64,000 bases of DNA, taken from the NCBI GenBank assembly GCA_030407315.1, contig JALQPE010000172.1:147082-211081 (forward strand), read 5' to 3'. The stretch comes from Asparagopsis taxiformis (lineage: Eukaryota > Rhodophyta > Florideophyceae > Bonnemaisoniales > Bonnemaisoniaceae). The notes beneath the pieces are model-generated. The model was not told the origin of the DNA and made no database searches. It worked only from the letters and a program-made list of their open reading frames with translations. This document shows, piece after piece, positions 51,285 through 63,334 of this stretch. Made by a program: the position numbers and the translations under genes. How positions within the stretch are numbered: the first letter of the stretch is position 1; each line of letters opens with the position of its first letter.

Positions 51285-53688
51285 ATGAATTACGCTGTGT
51301 CGAATTCCAGCGCGTCGCCCAGGCAACCGTTGCCAACGTCAGCGGACGCCGAAGCCGACGTGGCCTTGTCAGCAGAAGCGATCTTCGCGACTGATCGATC
51401 TATCCCGCCGGATATCGAGGCGATCGGCCAGCTACCACGTACGGTAAGCCCGTTTGAGTCCGTGAGTATGGACCCCGCAACGCGCGGTCAGCTCAACGAA
51501 GGGAACGTGACTCCCACGGCACTACGTGTAGTGTACGAAGACCTTCGAGGTCACATCGAAAGGGCGAGCGACGCGGCCGTCGACGAAGCCGTAAGGCAGA
51601 GACTCGGAGTCTCGGAGCGCGAAGCTCGTGCGTTACGTGAACGCTCAGCGACCCTCGAACGGGAAAACGAAGATTTACGAAACCGCCTCTCCGCCGTGGA
51701 GGGAAGACTCGACTCGTTTGTCGTAGTATTTAACGAAATCGTCGCCGCACGTTCCGCTCCGCCGAGCGGAAGCGATCCGAATTACGAAGGCTCGCGCGCC
51801 TATAACTCGCAATCCTCCCCGGCCGTTCCGGGAGGATACCCACCAACACCCGGTTCGACGACCCCGACAACGCACGGAAGGGGGGCGACAGAGCAACGAG
51901 CCATCGCCCACCCCGACGAGACGCCACGAAGGCAATTACGTTTTAACGATACGCCAGACCACGCGCGGTCGGCGGACGCAGCACGTGCTGCGCAATTCGA
52001 TACGAGAGCTCCCCCGCCACGTGAGACGTACATTCCGTGGCTGGGTACGTTCGGCACGACGGACACGCGAGTCCACGAAAACGAACGTGCCGACGCGGTA
52101 CGCTTACCAGGGAACGCCCTCGGACCCGTTTGCCACGCGTTGGCAGAGCACACGACAATGCTCGACGCATTTGCGAACGTGGTGTCGTACCGCATGTACC
52201 GACTTAACGATGTACGTGAACATCTCTACGTGAACGAGAGTCAAAGCGTACATAAGCTCAAACGTGAGCTGGAGGGACTTTTCCCTACGTTGAAGCCGTT
52301 CTCCGGCCGGAATCCGATTACGTTACTCGGATTCCTCGCCCAAATACGTGATGGGTTCAGCACACTCGGAGTGTGCGAGGGAGTGGCAGTACGTGCGCTG
52401 CACTTCTTCCTCGAAGGGGACGCCCGACGGTTCTACGATTCCCAGTGTACGACTGGTGTGATCACGACTGATCCGACGAAGAGGTTCTCGTGGCCTCACG
52501 TGATCAACGCGTTGATCAAACGATACCTGCAAGACGACGTGCTGCAGGAGGCCTACGAAAAGGTCACGATGATCACGCAGAGTCCTAACGAGGACGAGAA
52601 TCAGTACGCTGATAGACTCGACACCGCCACGCGGGCGTGTAACTACGTGTTTACGGATCGACTCCTCGTTCACCACTACGTGCGTGGTTTACTGCCCTCG
52701 ACGCGGGCAGCCGTGACGGAACGACTCCGGTCACTCCCCGAACGAGAGAGGAACGACCTCACCGTTGTGAGACGATTGGCGACGGCCGAAGGAACGACCT
52801 TCCGTGCACGTACGGCAGCTGTCGCGTCAGCCGCGAAACCGAAAGTGCGGTTTCCGGTGAAGCCTACGTTGGCTATTTCCGACCACGAGTCGAGGAAGTT
52901 CGCGGACTACGATGAGTCCGCGTACTTACGTAATGAACGGGCTAGCGAGCCCAGTTACCACGATGGTGAACCCGAACATCCCCGCGAGGGACGACGACGA
53001 CGTGTCGCTCGCTGCGGCTCACGTTGCCGAGAATTTGGAGGCGATCCTCTTCACGAACGGGCCGCCGCCCAACGATACGAAAACGGCAAACGAAAAGCCG
53101 GACGAGCTCGAAGCTCGATTGAACCGTCCATGCGAGGACGTGCCGAAGCTCACGAGCGAGCAGACGCAATTGGCGCACTCCGTAATCCCGAATGATTACT
53201 GGACGCTGTCGTGTTGGTCATGCCGCGAAGATGGCCACTCGACGTTTACGTGTCCGCGTCTGACGCCAGATCAACGGATCTTTTTCGCGTACAAGTACTA
53301 CCTCTTCCACGTGAAGAGCAACCCACGTCAGGCTGAGTACTTCCGCCAACGAATGGCTAAACGTAACCAGGAACGACCTGATGAGCGAGGGAACGTGACC
53401 CCGCGGAGGTACGGCACGCCGCCTACGATACTCCGAAACCCCAATCGTGACGGGGGAAGGCCCTTCGACAGGCGCCGCGGCGACTTTCGTAATGACCGAC
53501 GTGACCCCCGCCCGTGGGCGAACGAACGAAATGGCCAGCGTAATGGCCGCAGCGGAGTCTACGTGACGACCCCCGCTGACGAAACACCACTCGAGGTGGA
53601 AACGAGTCACGATGACGAACGAGCTTCGTGGGCTCACGACGACGACGTGTCGAACGGCCCCGCGCCGGGAAACGACCAGGCGATGTAG
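51285..53688 (+). pseudogene. gag: gag (coiled coil, gag domain, zinc knuckle), one internal frame change
   Basis: About 800 codons. The first frame (ATG 51285) runs to 53195, but its sense ends near 52990. The next frame then carries the protein on to the stop at 53686-53688, which implies a 1-nt indel around 52975-52995. A heptad-rich coiled coil (REARALRERSATLERENEDL) lies near residue 120. A Pro/Thr-rich linker follows, then a Ty3-type gag core with LEGDARRFYDSQ and the downstream helices to residue 500. In the second frame a CCHC knuckle CWSCREDGHSTFTC lies at 53212-53253, followed by an Arg/Asn/Gly-rich nucleic-acid-binding tail. It would form the virus-like particle and package RNA. 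Confidence 0.85.
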
Positions 53689-53710
53689 GCCACGAGCCTC
53701 CCACATCGCC
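53667..53710 (+). promoter_or_regulatory. -1 programmed frameshift signal between gag and pol
   Basis: Slippery heptamer G-GGA-AAC at 53667-53673 is in exact codon phase of the gag frame, followed by a 5-nt spacer and a hairpin. The lower stem 53679-53686 pairs with 53703-53710 (8 bp). The upper stem 53687-53690 pairs with 53696-53699 (4 bp) and closes the 5-nt loop CACGA, with a CCC bulge on the 3' side. Slipping back one base enters the pol frame as GGG-AAA-CGA. The gag stop TAG (53686-53688) lies inside the stem. Confidence 0.85.
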
Positions 53711-56700
53711 TGAACCCTTACGTAAAAGGGGGACGACCGACGTCGATGATTGGTCCTCCGCAGGCTCACCGACGAACGAGAGCTACGTAAAGCTCACGGC
53801 CGCGAAGGCCAACTCGAGTCACACGACACCCGACGTGGGGGAAGAAACGAAGTCCGACGGGACAAACGAACCTCACACGAAGAGGAAGCCTCGCAGACGA
53901 GCGAGACGCGCTACCCGGAAGCACGACATTTCCGAGCGCGAGAAAGCCAAACACGCGGCTTATACGAAGCGTGTCGACGCAAAAGAAGCCATACGGGCTC
54001 ACACGACGAAGCGACGAACCGCTAACGAAGACGTGGACCGCGCGCCGGTCAGGAACGAACCGTTGGTCCTCGACGGACATACGTGTCTACTTGCGTCGAA
54101 GCACTATATCGTATCCGGAACGATCGGACTAGACCTCAACGTGATGAGGGCGATTACCATCGCGATGGATACGTGCAGCGGCTACAACTTGATACGAACA
54201 AGTTTACTACCCTACGACTGGGTCGACCGCTGTCTACGTGACGAAGAGCTACCGAAGCTCGGAGACGCCAACGGGCGACGTTTGCCTATCGAAGGCGCCA
54301 TCCTGCTTCGTGTCAGGTTGGGGAACTCGCTGTTCCGCGTAAAATTCTTCGTAGCCAACACGCTGGCTGTTCCCGTTATAATGGGCACGTCGTTCATGTC
54401 GAAGCATGTCGATGCTATACGCTGTCGAGCGCAGACCATCGACCTCCATCGGGGGGATACGATACCCATTATCGCGGAGGGCGATACGACGACTCCGTAC
54501 GAGGAGGGGGAAGAGACGAACCCAAACGTGGAACACCCGAAACGCCGCGAGCGTAACGCGGCCTCGAATAGGCCGAGCCGAACGTTCTCGGTTCGCCTGA
54601 CGAAGTACACGCGTGTACCGGCGATGTCGCAACGGACCGTCAACGTGACGACGGATGCGACCGGACTCGTGTTCCTCGAACCGAAAGCGTCGGTGCAATT
54701 CCGGCATGGGCTGCGCATAGCCAACGGAGTGGTCGACGTAGGACCGAGAGAGACGTTCTCTATCATCGTGTCGAACTTCACGAAGAAGGACCGCGAATTG
54801 CCGAAAGGCGCGACGATTGCGTACGCGGTACGCTCCCCGTTGGGAATCGTCCCACTCAAGCGTGAGGGCGGCGAAGCCCTCGCGAAGGTTTTGAACCTAC
54901 CGCTAGTCGACGCGACGACGCGGACAACTACGAACGGGTTGGGCGACGAAACGCCAGACCCGTTGGTCAACGAAAAGGGGAACGACCCCGCCACGAATTG
55001 GCAGTCGACAATCGATTTGTCGCACCTCGACGACGAGGATTTACGAAAGCGCATCAACGAGATGCTAGCTACACATTCGTCAATGTGGACGAGCGGACGC
55101 CTCGGCGAAATCAATGCTACGGAGCATCGAATCGAACTCGAACCGGGCACGCGGCCCATACGTTCAATGCCCTATCGTCAGGGTCCGGCTCTACGTACGA
55201 TAGCCGAGGAGCAGATCACGAAGATGCTCAACGAAGGGGTTATCGAACCCGCGTCCAGCGAATGGGCGTCACCAATCGTGTTGGTGCCGAAGAAGGACGG
55301 ATCCTTACGCTTCTGTGTCGACTACAGACGTTTGAACGCGAAGACGATCGCTGATTCGTACCCGCTTCCTCGTATGGAAGATTGCCTCGATTCGCTTGGC
55401 GACGCCGCCATCTTCACGACACTCGACTGTAACGCCGGTTACTGGCAAGTGCCCGTCTCCGCCGAGGACCGTGATAAGACAACGTTTACGTCTTTCATGG
55501 GAACGTATCGCTACGTGCGAATGCCATTCGGGCTACGAAATGCCCCCGCTACGTTTCAGCGGACGTTGGACATCATCCTCTCCGGAGTACGTTGGCAATC
55601 GTGCCTGGTCTACTTAGACGACGTAATCGTTTTTTCGAAGACCTCGAGTCTCACCTGGGTCACGTTGACCAGGTGCTTTCCCTGCTACGCGCAGCGGGAG
55701 TAACGTTAAAGCTCACGAAGTGCTCGTTCTTTCAACCACGAGTTGACTACCTGGGGCACGTGATCACCCCAGGGAAGCTGCACGTTGCAGCACGGAACAA
55801 GGAAGCCTTTCGTACGGCTACGTTCCCACGCGACAAGACGCAATGTCGATCGTTTTTGGGCGCGGCCAACGTTTACCGCCGTTTCGTAAAGGCGTATGCC
55901 GAGATCGCTCGGCCACTCAACACGATGTTGAAGAAGGACGCTTCCCCCGATTGGACGAACCCAACGGACGCGCAAACGAATGCGTTCGAAACGTTGAAGA
56001 CAATACTGGTGTCGCCACCAGTATTGCACCTTCCGAAGGCGGGACGTCCGTTCATGATCGATACCGACGCGTCGGCGTATCAGCTGGGAGCTACGTTGCT
56101 CCAGCAGCAGAACGAAGATAAACCCAACGAATGGGTGCCGATTGGGTACTGGTCGAAGACCCTTAACGAAACCGAACGTGGTTACTCGGCGACCGAGCGC
56201 GAGTGTTACTCCGTCGTCTGGGCGATAACGTCGCTCCGACCCTACGTAGAGGGTCAACGATTTACCGTACGTACGGATCACGAAGCCTTACGTTGGCTGA
56301 TGACGTTGACGGACGCGTCCGGACGACTACTACGATGGAGGCTACGCGTTGCCGAATTCGATTTCGAAGTTACGTACAGGCCTGGGCGCGTGCACCAGGT
56401 ACCTGACGCTTTATCACGTGTGATATCTACGTATGACGACGGTCGACCCGTCGACGACGACGTACCATCGTACGGAGACGCGGTCCTCGTGACGACTCGC
56501 AGTCGTCGACAACCCACACGAAATGGGCAAGGACGAACGACGTCCGTACGGAAAAAGGCAACGAATGCCAGGGGTCACGACGACCCGTCGGACGAGACTC
56601 GGGATGAACGAACATCAGCCACGACGGCTGGCCACGATGGCCTCGAGTTCAACCGCGACGCGTCGCTCGATGACGTTCTTGACGAGGAACCGGATTTCCT

Positions 56701-58216
56701 CGACGAACAGCGCGCTGCTGAAGACGATTCGGCACGCGTGCCACCAGCTGACGTTCAGCTTCCCATTACGAGGGACGAGCTTATCGAAGCTCAACGCGAG
56801 GACGCGTTCTGTCAAACGATACTGACACGACAGTCCGAGACGCAGGACGCTGCATTCTTCGAAGGCCACGATGGCCTACTCCGACGCCGGAACCCTCACG
56901 ATGAGGAACGTACACAAATCGTTGTGCCGGCTTCGTTACGGCCGCGGCTGCTGGAGTTAACGCACCACCACGTCCTCGCTGGACATCCCGGGCAAACGCG
57001 TATGTACTATACCCTACGGAGGACGTACTACTGGCCCGCGATGGCCGCCGACATCCACGCAACGGTACGAAACTGCGTTGGATGTGCGAAGAACCGCGTG
57101 AAGCTTCGCAAACGGACGAACCCGTTACGTTTATTTCCGGCTACGGAGCCGCTGCGAGACCTATGTATCGACATACTAGGTCCGCTTACGAAGACCACGC
57201 GTGGTAACCGATTTATCCTCGTGATAACGGACCGCTTCACGAAGCTGACTAGAGTCGTACCTCTACGAAATATCGATTCCGCCAACGTGGCGAGCGCGTT
57301 CGTCAACGCGTGGGTCTTCTCGTATGGACCCCCACGGACGCTCATAAGCGATAACGGAAAGCAGTTCGCTGCTAAGTTTTTCCAGCGCGTTTGCAACGAG
57401 ATTGGCGTAACGAACGTCTTTACGTCGACGTACCACCCCCAAACGAACGGGCAGGTGGAGCGCTACAACAGGACGATCCTGGCGATGCTGCGCAATTACG
57501 TGAACGAAAACCAGAACGACTGGGATCGATACGCATCGGCGTTAACGTTTGCGTACAACACGCATGTGCATTCGAGCACGGGCACGACGCCCTTCGATTT
57601 GATTCTCACGAATCCACCGCCACCGTTGGCGCTACACACGTCGGTAACGAACCGCGAACTACCCGACGGGGGAGGGCGAGCCACTTACGTTCGTGAGCTC
57701 GCCACAACGATGGATAACGCGTATCGAACGCTGAAGGCCGCGCAGGCACGTTATAAACGAAATTTCGACAAGCGAGTCCGTGTCTCGAATCGAAACATCC
57801 GCGCGGGAGAATACGTATTCATCGACCCGACGGACGGGACCACGAAGGGCACGAAGCTCGGCAACCACGCGTTGGGACCGTTCCGCGTACTACGTAACGA
57901 CGTACGAACGTTCGTCATCCAACGAGGAGACGTAGTTGAACGTGTCAACTCGGACCGCGTTGCGTACGCGCCAACGCCGGCGAACGCGCCCCCGCCGGAG
58001 CCATACGATGCCACCGAGGCAGACCTCGACAAGAACCGCGACGGTCCGGCGTATGTAGTAGACGACCTACTCAACCACCGCGTGAACGAGGACGGAACGT
58101 TAGACTTCCTCGTGAAGTGGGTCGGGTATCGTAACCCTACGTGGGAGCCCCGCCGGAACGTATCTGAAGAGAGCGTCTCTCGATACTTCGCACGCGTGCG
58201 ACGAGCAACAACGTGA
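53667..58216 (+). pseudogene. pol: pol: protease, RT, RNase H, integrase, chromodomain; one frame break
   Basis: Entered by -1 frameshift. The protease site reads [12 protein letters not shown] (Asp at 54168), where DTG would be usual. RT has [25 protein letters not shown] and the catalytic YLDD at 55611-55622. Just after it the frame changes: TTCGAAGACC at 55634-55643 is present once where the protein context expects it twice, so a 10-bp deletion between direct repeats explains the break. The second frame continues with RNase H (MIDTDASAYQLGATL), an integrase HHCC zinc site (HHHVLAGHPGQTR...CVGCAKNR), the DDE core (CIDILG, ISDNGKQF, NGQVERYNR) and a C-terminal chromodomain (FLVKWVGYRNPTWEP), which marks it as a chromovirus. 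Length is normal. Confidence 0.93.
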
Positions 58217-60516
58217 AAGGCCACGACGGCCCCCCGAAAACGCACACGAGCGTCGGGTTAAGCGCACGCGTGCGCGACGTTGCACGATGCAACAAACGAA
58301 GGCGACGAGCCGCACGAACGAGAAGCGAAGGCACAACGAGTGGCCGGGACGTCCACCCTTGCGTTGGGGGGGCGCGATGCGTGCTAGAGCCGTCGCTCTT
58401 TTCGTTTTCGACACCATACGTTGGTGGAGGCACGAGCGCCAACGAAAGATTGGACGACGAGTCCACGCGCGGACGATTCACACGATGTGAAGAGCCACGA
58501 CTGGCTCGACAGTGTTGACCGTCCCACGGGCAAAGGTGACGACACCACGGGCCACGGACGGACAACACGTCAGATTTTTCGCGCGAAAAATTATACGTGG
58601 GCCAGCGGGCCATGGACGCACGGTACGAAAAATCGGGCCGATTACAGTGCGTTAATCCGGCCAAATCTCGGGACACGCGTGCCCCGAAAATTTCGTAATT
58701 TCGGCATGTCACGTGAGCCATCGTACGTCCCCGTGGACAGCCGCTGACAACGAGTCGCATCGACCAACGAGGTCAACGCCAAACAGCTCGCGAGCTAACG
58801 GCAACGTGACGCCGGAAGGCGGAGAAACGACGTAGGACGGACGCGTCCCCAACGAAGATGGTAACGGCCTCATTACGAAACTCCCCGCACGAAGCGGAAC
58901 GAAGCTATACGTTAGCCGACGAATTAGACCAACGGGTCTCAGCGCACGAAGCGCGCGAGTAAAGCGTGCGAACGACGAGCCAACGAGGCCGCGACGACGG
59001 ACGGCGAACCGTATCGCCATCGTGAGGCACGACGCCGAACGCGGTAGCCACGTACGGCAACCACGGAACGACACAACGGTGTCCTGCCACGCGGGCATAA
59101 CGAACGACGCGCGGAAGCGAAAAGCCCGCCGGCCAGTCGAACGCACGTAACGAAACACGAATACGCAACGGCGTACAAGCTGGTAGCCAACGTGAAACGG
59201 CGCAGCCGAAGGCGACAAGCCGACGAAAAGTTGGCACACGTAACAGCCTCAAACGCCCGCGGGCATGCGAAACGACTTCGTCAATCGCGTCCCCGTCGGG
59301 TTCGCAAGTCGAATGAACGAATACGCAACGGCGTAAAGGTCGAGCATTACGTATGCCCAGGTGCACGTCGCAACACATAACGAATGAGCTAACGAAACGC
59401 TCCTCGGACGCCGCGGCGGACGGCGCCACCACGCGAAGTGGACTATCGCAACGATTGCGCCACCGGCTAACGTGAAGCCGCGGGAACGTGAAGCGCGACG
59501 GCGCTAACGGTGTTAACGGCTATACGAAAAGCCAAGCCCGCCGGCAAAGACGTTGTCTACGGAACCGCGACGCGCCACGACGCACTGCCGCGTACACGCA
59601 ACGGCGTGAAAGGTCAGGCCAACTCACGCGCGAGTCGGCCTGACGCTTAGCGAATTTTTCGTCCAGCTCACCGGAGCGAATTAAAATTGGCACCGACGTG
59701 CTACGTGCCAGAGAGCTCGAATGCTCAACGGAATTCGACACCCGACGGGGTTATCCGCACGAGAAACGACGGCGGAAACGAATTCCGAGATAGTTACAAA
59801 ATGATAACGCCACTGGCCAACGTGAAGCCGCGGGAACGCGATGCGCGACGGCGCTAATGACGTCAACGGCTATACGAAAAGCCAAGCCCGCCGGCCACCA
59901 CGTCGTCGGCGAAACCGCAACGTACTGCGACGAATTGCTGCGTACACGCCACGGCGTAGAACGTCAAACCGACTCACGCGCACGTCGGTCTGACGTCCGA
60001 CGAATTTTCCGCCAAGCTCATCGGAGCAAATTAAAATTGGCACCGACGTGCTACGCGCTAAGGAGCTCGAATGCTCAGCGAAATTCGACACCCGACGGGG
60101 TTATCCGAACGAGAAACGACGGCGGAAACGATTTTCGAGTTAGTTACTAAATGATACGCACGCCAACGGGCTCTACGATCGAGGTTAACGTACCACTAGC
60201 AGTGAAAAGCCGCCGCTACGCGCCGCCGCTTTGCCGAATAGTTGCGTGTGTTACGAACCTGCCAACGGGCACGCGCCGCCGCGAACTCGAAGCACGGGCT
60301 ACGTAAGCCATACGACACCCGACGGGGTAGACGCCACAACAAAAAAAATTGTGGGGAGGGGCTTAACGCTAAACCCCTCCTCTACTGCAGACGACCTGCC
60401 AAACGCAAATTACGAAGCTCAACGGAGCCATGCGATTACGCAAAGAAACAAGACGAAGTTTACGAAGCAATACGATGCTAGAGCCGACGTGGCCTACGAA
60501 CTAACCTAGGAACGAC
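58217..60516. other. Non-coding-looking part of the element downstream of pol
   Basis: 2.3 kb that standard Ty3/Gypsy elements lack. Several long minus-strand frames exist, but they are Arg/Val/Cys-rich, overlap one another and show no fold-like pattern, so I read them as effects of the ACG/CGT bias. It contains the 2 x 350-bp repeat at 59461-60160. Part of it would be the 3' end of the antisense transcript. Confidence 0.5.
59461..60160 (+). repeat. Tandem duplication, two 350-bp units
   Basis: Unit 1 (59461-59810) and unit 2 (59811-60160) align at a constant 350-bp offset: AACGTGAAGCCGCGGGAACG, GGCTATACGAAAAGCCAAGC, AAATTGGCACCGACGTGCTA and CACCCGACGGGGTTATCCG each occur once in both units. 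Identity looks to be in the 80s of percent. No frame is preserved in common, so it is probably structural or regulatory. Confidence 0.88.
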
Positions 60517-62741
60517 CTAGTAGCGACGAGAACGCTTGCCCGCAGGGTCATACGGACCAGGGCCTTCGCCGCGGCTATCGTGGCTGCGGCTGCGACTGGG
60601 CTGAACGAAGCCCGGCGCGTACGGATCGACGGTCTGCGTGACCACGGGGGCTCGCTCGCGACGAGACGCGGGATCCCTAGCGTAAGGATCCGCAGTCCCG
60701 TGACTGCGCGTATCCGAAGGGCGCGCCGGAGCGGGGTCGCGTGGCAGGTACGCCGCTGCGTGACCATACCCGACGGGGTCGCCGAAGCCGCCGCCACTCG
60801 CGTAACCGTAAGGTTCATTACGAACGCCAACGGGCGGCGCGTAACTACGAGTCGCCGCGGCGAGACGCTCCGAAATCGCGCGTTCCGTTGCCAAGCGGGC
60901 AGTCAGGTCCAACGTCTGGGCCCTGAACTCTTCGGCTGCGCGAGCCACGGACGAGATGAGGGAACGGATAACCCAGCCGTCCGCACGAGGCGGAGCGGAC
61001 ATCGACGTACCGAGAAGCCGACGGGCATCCTCATCGGAGACGCGGTCGTCCAGGCTACGAAGCGTGGCGCGCGTTCGGCCGGCGTGGCCACATTCGGACG
61101 ACCGACCTGGGCAACGTTGCCCCCTCCCGTAGCCTCGCGTGGCACGATCTCTCGAGGATCCGGCGCACGCGGCGCTTCGTTTTGATGGCCACGACGGCCA
61201 GAACGCGTCCCTCGGGGGCGCTCGTTGCCCCCGAGGCCGCCGAAATAACCGGCACGATTGCCACGACGGCGTTCGGAACGGGAAGCGACCCGCGGCACGT
61301 AAGCCCCATCGCTACGAACGGAGACGAACTCCTGGTTATCGCCGCTTGCGTAATCGGGACGTATAACCCGATACTCCGGCCCCAACGCAAGGGCGCCGCG
61401 AACCTCAGCCAACGCGCTGGTAACGGAGACGAAACGTGTCGGAACCGTCCACCGGGATTGCACGAAGCATCTCGTAGTCGGCCAGGAAGTCCAACGTGGA
61501 CTCCGGCAGTAGGCACGCGCGCCCGAACACACGACGTTCCACGAATAGCGAGCAAGCGAGCATCGCTGCGTGTTCGATGTCCACGGCCATAAGGAAACGT
61601 TCCTTCACGGGGGCAGGCGCGTCCTTCACGGCATCGGTGAAATAATGTACCACGCGTGGTAATAACGTGGACGACCCACGGGGGTACGGAAACTCCTCGA
61701 CTACTTCCGGCAACGGCGGGAAGTAGAGCTCGCTCGGGACGACCCACGGAGCTGACGCGTGCGACACACGATAGTCGTCGCGTTCACGTGGCGGAGAGCG
61801 AAGTGGTCATCGTACGACACGACGCTTTTGGAGATGACGCTCAACGAAAGAGCAGTCTTCCATTCGGCACGTTGCCTTTCGGAAAGTGTCCGCGGACATA
61901 CGAATACGGACGCCACCGAGATGAACGGCGGTTCCTCGGGCGTCCCCTTCCATAAGTATGCGTCCATACGGTCGACGTAGATCGCGTCGTTGACGTCACG
62001 CAACCACGAGCGGTCGCAACGTATCGACGCCGGGATCTGGTAACGTTCCGATCCCGGCGGCCCGTTGGCGAAACGACGCCCGGCTGCCCGCCCCCACGTA
62101 TCCTCGGCGGAACGCATGTAGTCGACGACCGCGCGGGCGTCCAGACGATCTCTGGCCAACGTGGCGAGATCGTCATCCGTGATACCCACGCGAGGCAACG
62201 CAGCCCACGCGTGGGTCAGGACGCCTACGTTTAGCGCCGCACGCCACGTGAGGCGGTGCCGACTGTCCCAACGGGGTCACCACCCTCCGGCGAGGGGTCC
62301 TGGCGAGGAGAACGCGGCGAGCCATCACGACGAGGCACGCCCGTGCGGGCCGCCGCCACAGCACGACGCGAACGAGCGGCCGCTGCCATCGCGGCTACAC
62401 CCGTCGACGGGGCCGCGGCATCCGGAATGACGGGTGACGAATTCCCCGAGTCGGACGCCGTTGCGTCATCATCACGTGGGGCGACGGCCCTAGCAGCCTC
62501 GGCAGGCGTCACGGAAGCCACCAGGCGAGACGGAGCCATGGGCGAGACGAAGAGGCGACGGCCTGGGGAGCAACGGCTTCTCCCGCCCTAACGGATGGGG
62601 CGGGCGCGACGGACGCTTCCGTCGCTGGCGGCGCACCGGCCCGACGAGGGAGGGAGCGCCCTGCGAAGGGTTCCTCGCTCCACCTCCAGCAGAGCCGGCG
62701 GGCCGCGGGGTGTTAGCATCGGTACTACGAGTCGTAACCAT
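60517..62741 (-). pseudogene. Antisense accessory gene inside the retroelement, broken by small indels
   Basis: Starting at ATG 62741 on the minus strand, protein-like sequence continues to the stop at 60517 (about 740 codons) but switches frame several times. Junctions are near 62640-62550 (low-complexity part), 62278, 61775 (extra GT in a GT run), 61437 (extra T in a T run) and 61070 (extra GC in a GC run). Each side is stop-free up to the junction. The N-terminal 170 residues are Ala/Pro/Ser-rich. The middle has folded character (RLTWRAALNVGVLTHAW, DAIYVDRMDAYLWKGTP, FLMAVDIEHAAMLACSLF, STLDFLADYEMLRAIP). A Gly/Arg-rich stretch (GNRAGYFGGLGGNERPRG) follows, then a helix (VIRSLISSVARAAEEF) and a Tyr/Pro/Arg tail. 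I recognise no family. The layout, a helical core plus RG-rich tail, suggests an RNA-binding or capsid-like protein (inference). Confidence 0.7.
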
Positions 62742-63334
62742 CGTGGTTACGCTGTACGCACGAAAACGAATAGTGCAACGAGCACGACGACGAGAGCCAC
62801 GCGGGCTAAACGGAACAAGAGAACGAAAGGAACGGAGGTAGTAGTACCCAGCGGGGGAAAGGATAAGGGAGAACGAAAGGCAACGGCCTGGATGACGATG
62901 GTGAGAGGAAGGGTGAGCGACGATCGCTATCACGTTAAGCCGCGGCTTAAATATCCTTCGGACGACCGTTGTCGAAATGCCCGCTGGCAGATTCACGAAA
63001 AGGCCGCGGCCTGCGCTCGTATCGCGCTGAATTGAAGCACACCCGCGTGGTGGAATTGGACACTGCATCCGTTGCAGGAAAACGCCTAAGCGAGGCATTG
63101 ACGTACGACGCCAACGGGCGGGCCGCGATGATTACGAAAGAGCCGGAGCGCACGCGCGCGCTCCGGCGCCGTGGCGATTCGATCAGCCAACCGGGCCATG
63201 TACGTTTCAACGAGATTTTTCGGGACAACTGCCACGTCCGCAGTTGTACCCGAAAAGGCGCCACGGCCCCGTGTCTCAGGCGCGTCCTGACGGGCCTCGC
63301 GTGGCCGGGACGTCCACGTGTGGGGGTGGGGCTG
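62742..63334. other. Region between the antisense gene start and the 3' LTR
   Basis: 593 bp that would hold the promoter of the antisense gene. A purine-rich GGGGGTGGGG at 63322-63331 lies 3 nt before the 3' LTR and is a candidate polypurine tract. No TATA box for the antisense gene is obvious. Confidence 0.45.

Noticed and set aside
58137..59432. Minus-strand frames of 175-207 codons after pol
   Set aside because: They overlap each other in different frames, and the composition reflects ACG/CGT word bias rather than a protein.
61055..61747. Alternative minus-strand frame of 230 codons across the antisense gene
   Set aside because: Low-complexity Arg/Gly/Val sequence; the other frames give fold-like sequence that continues across junctions.
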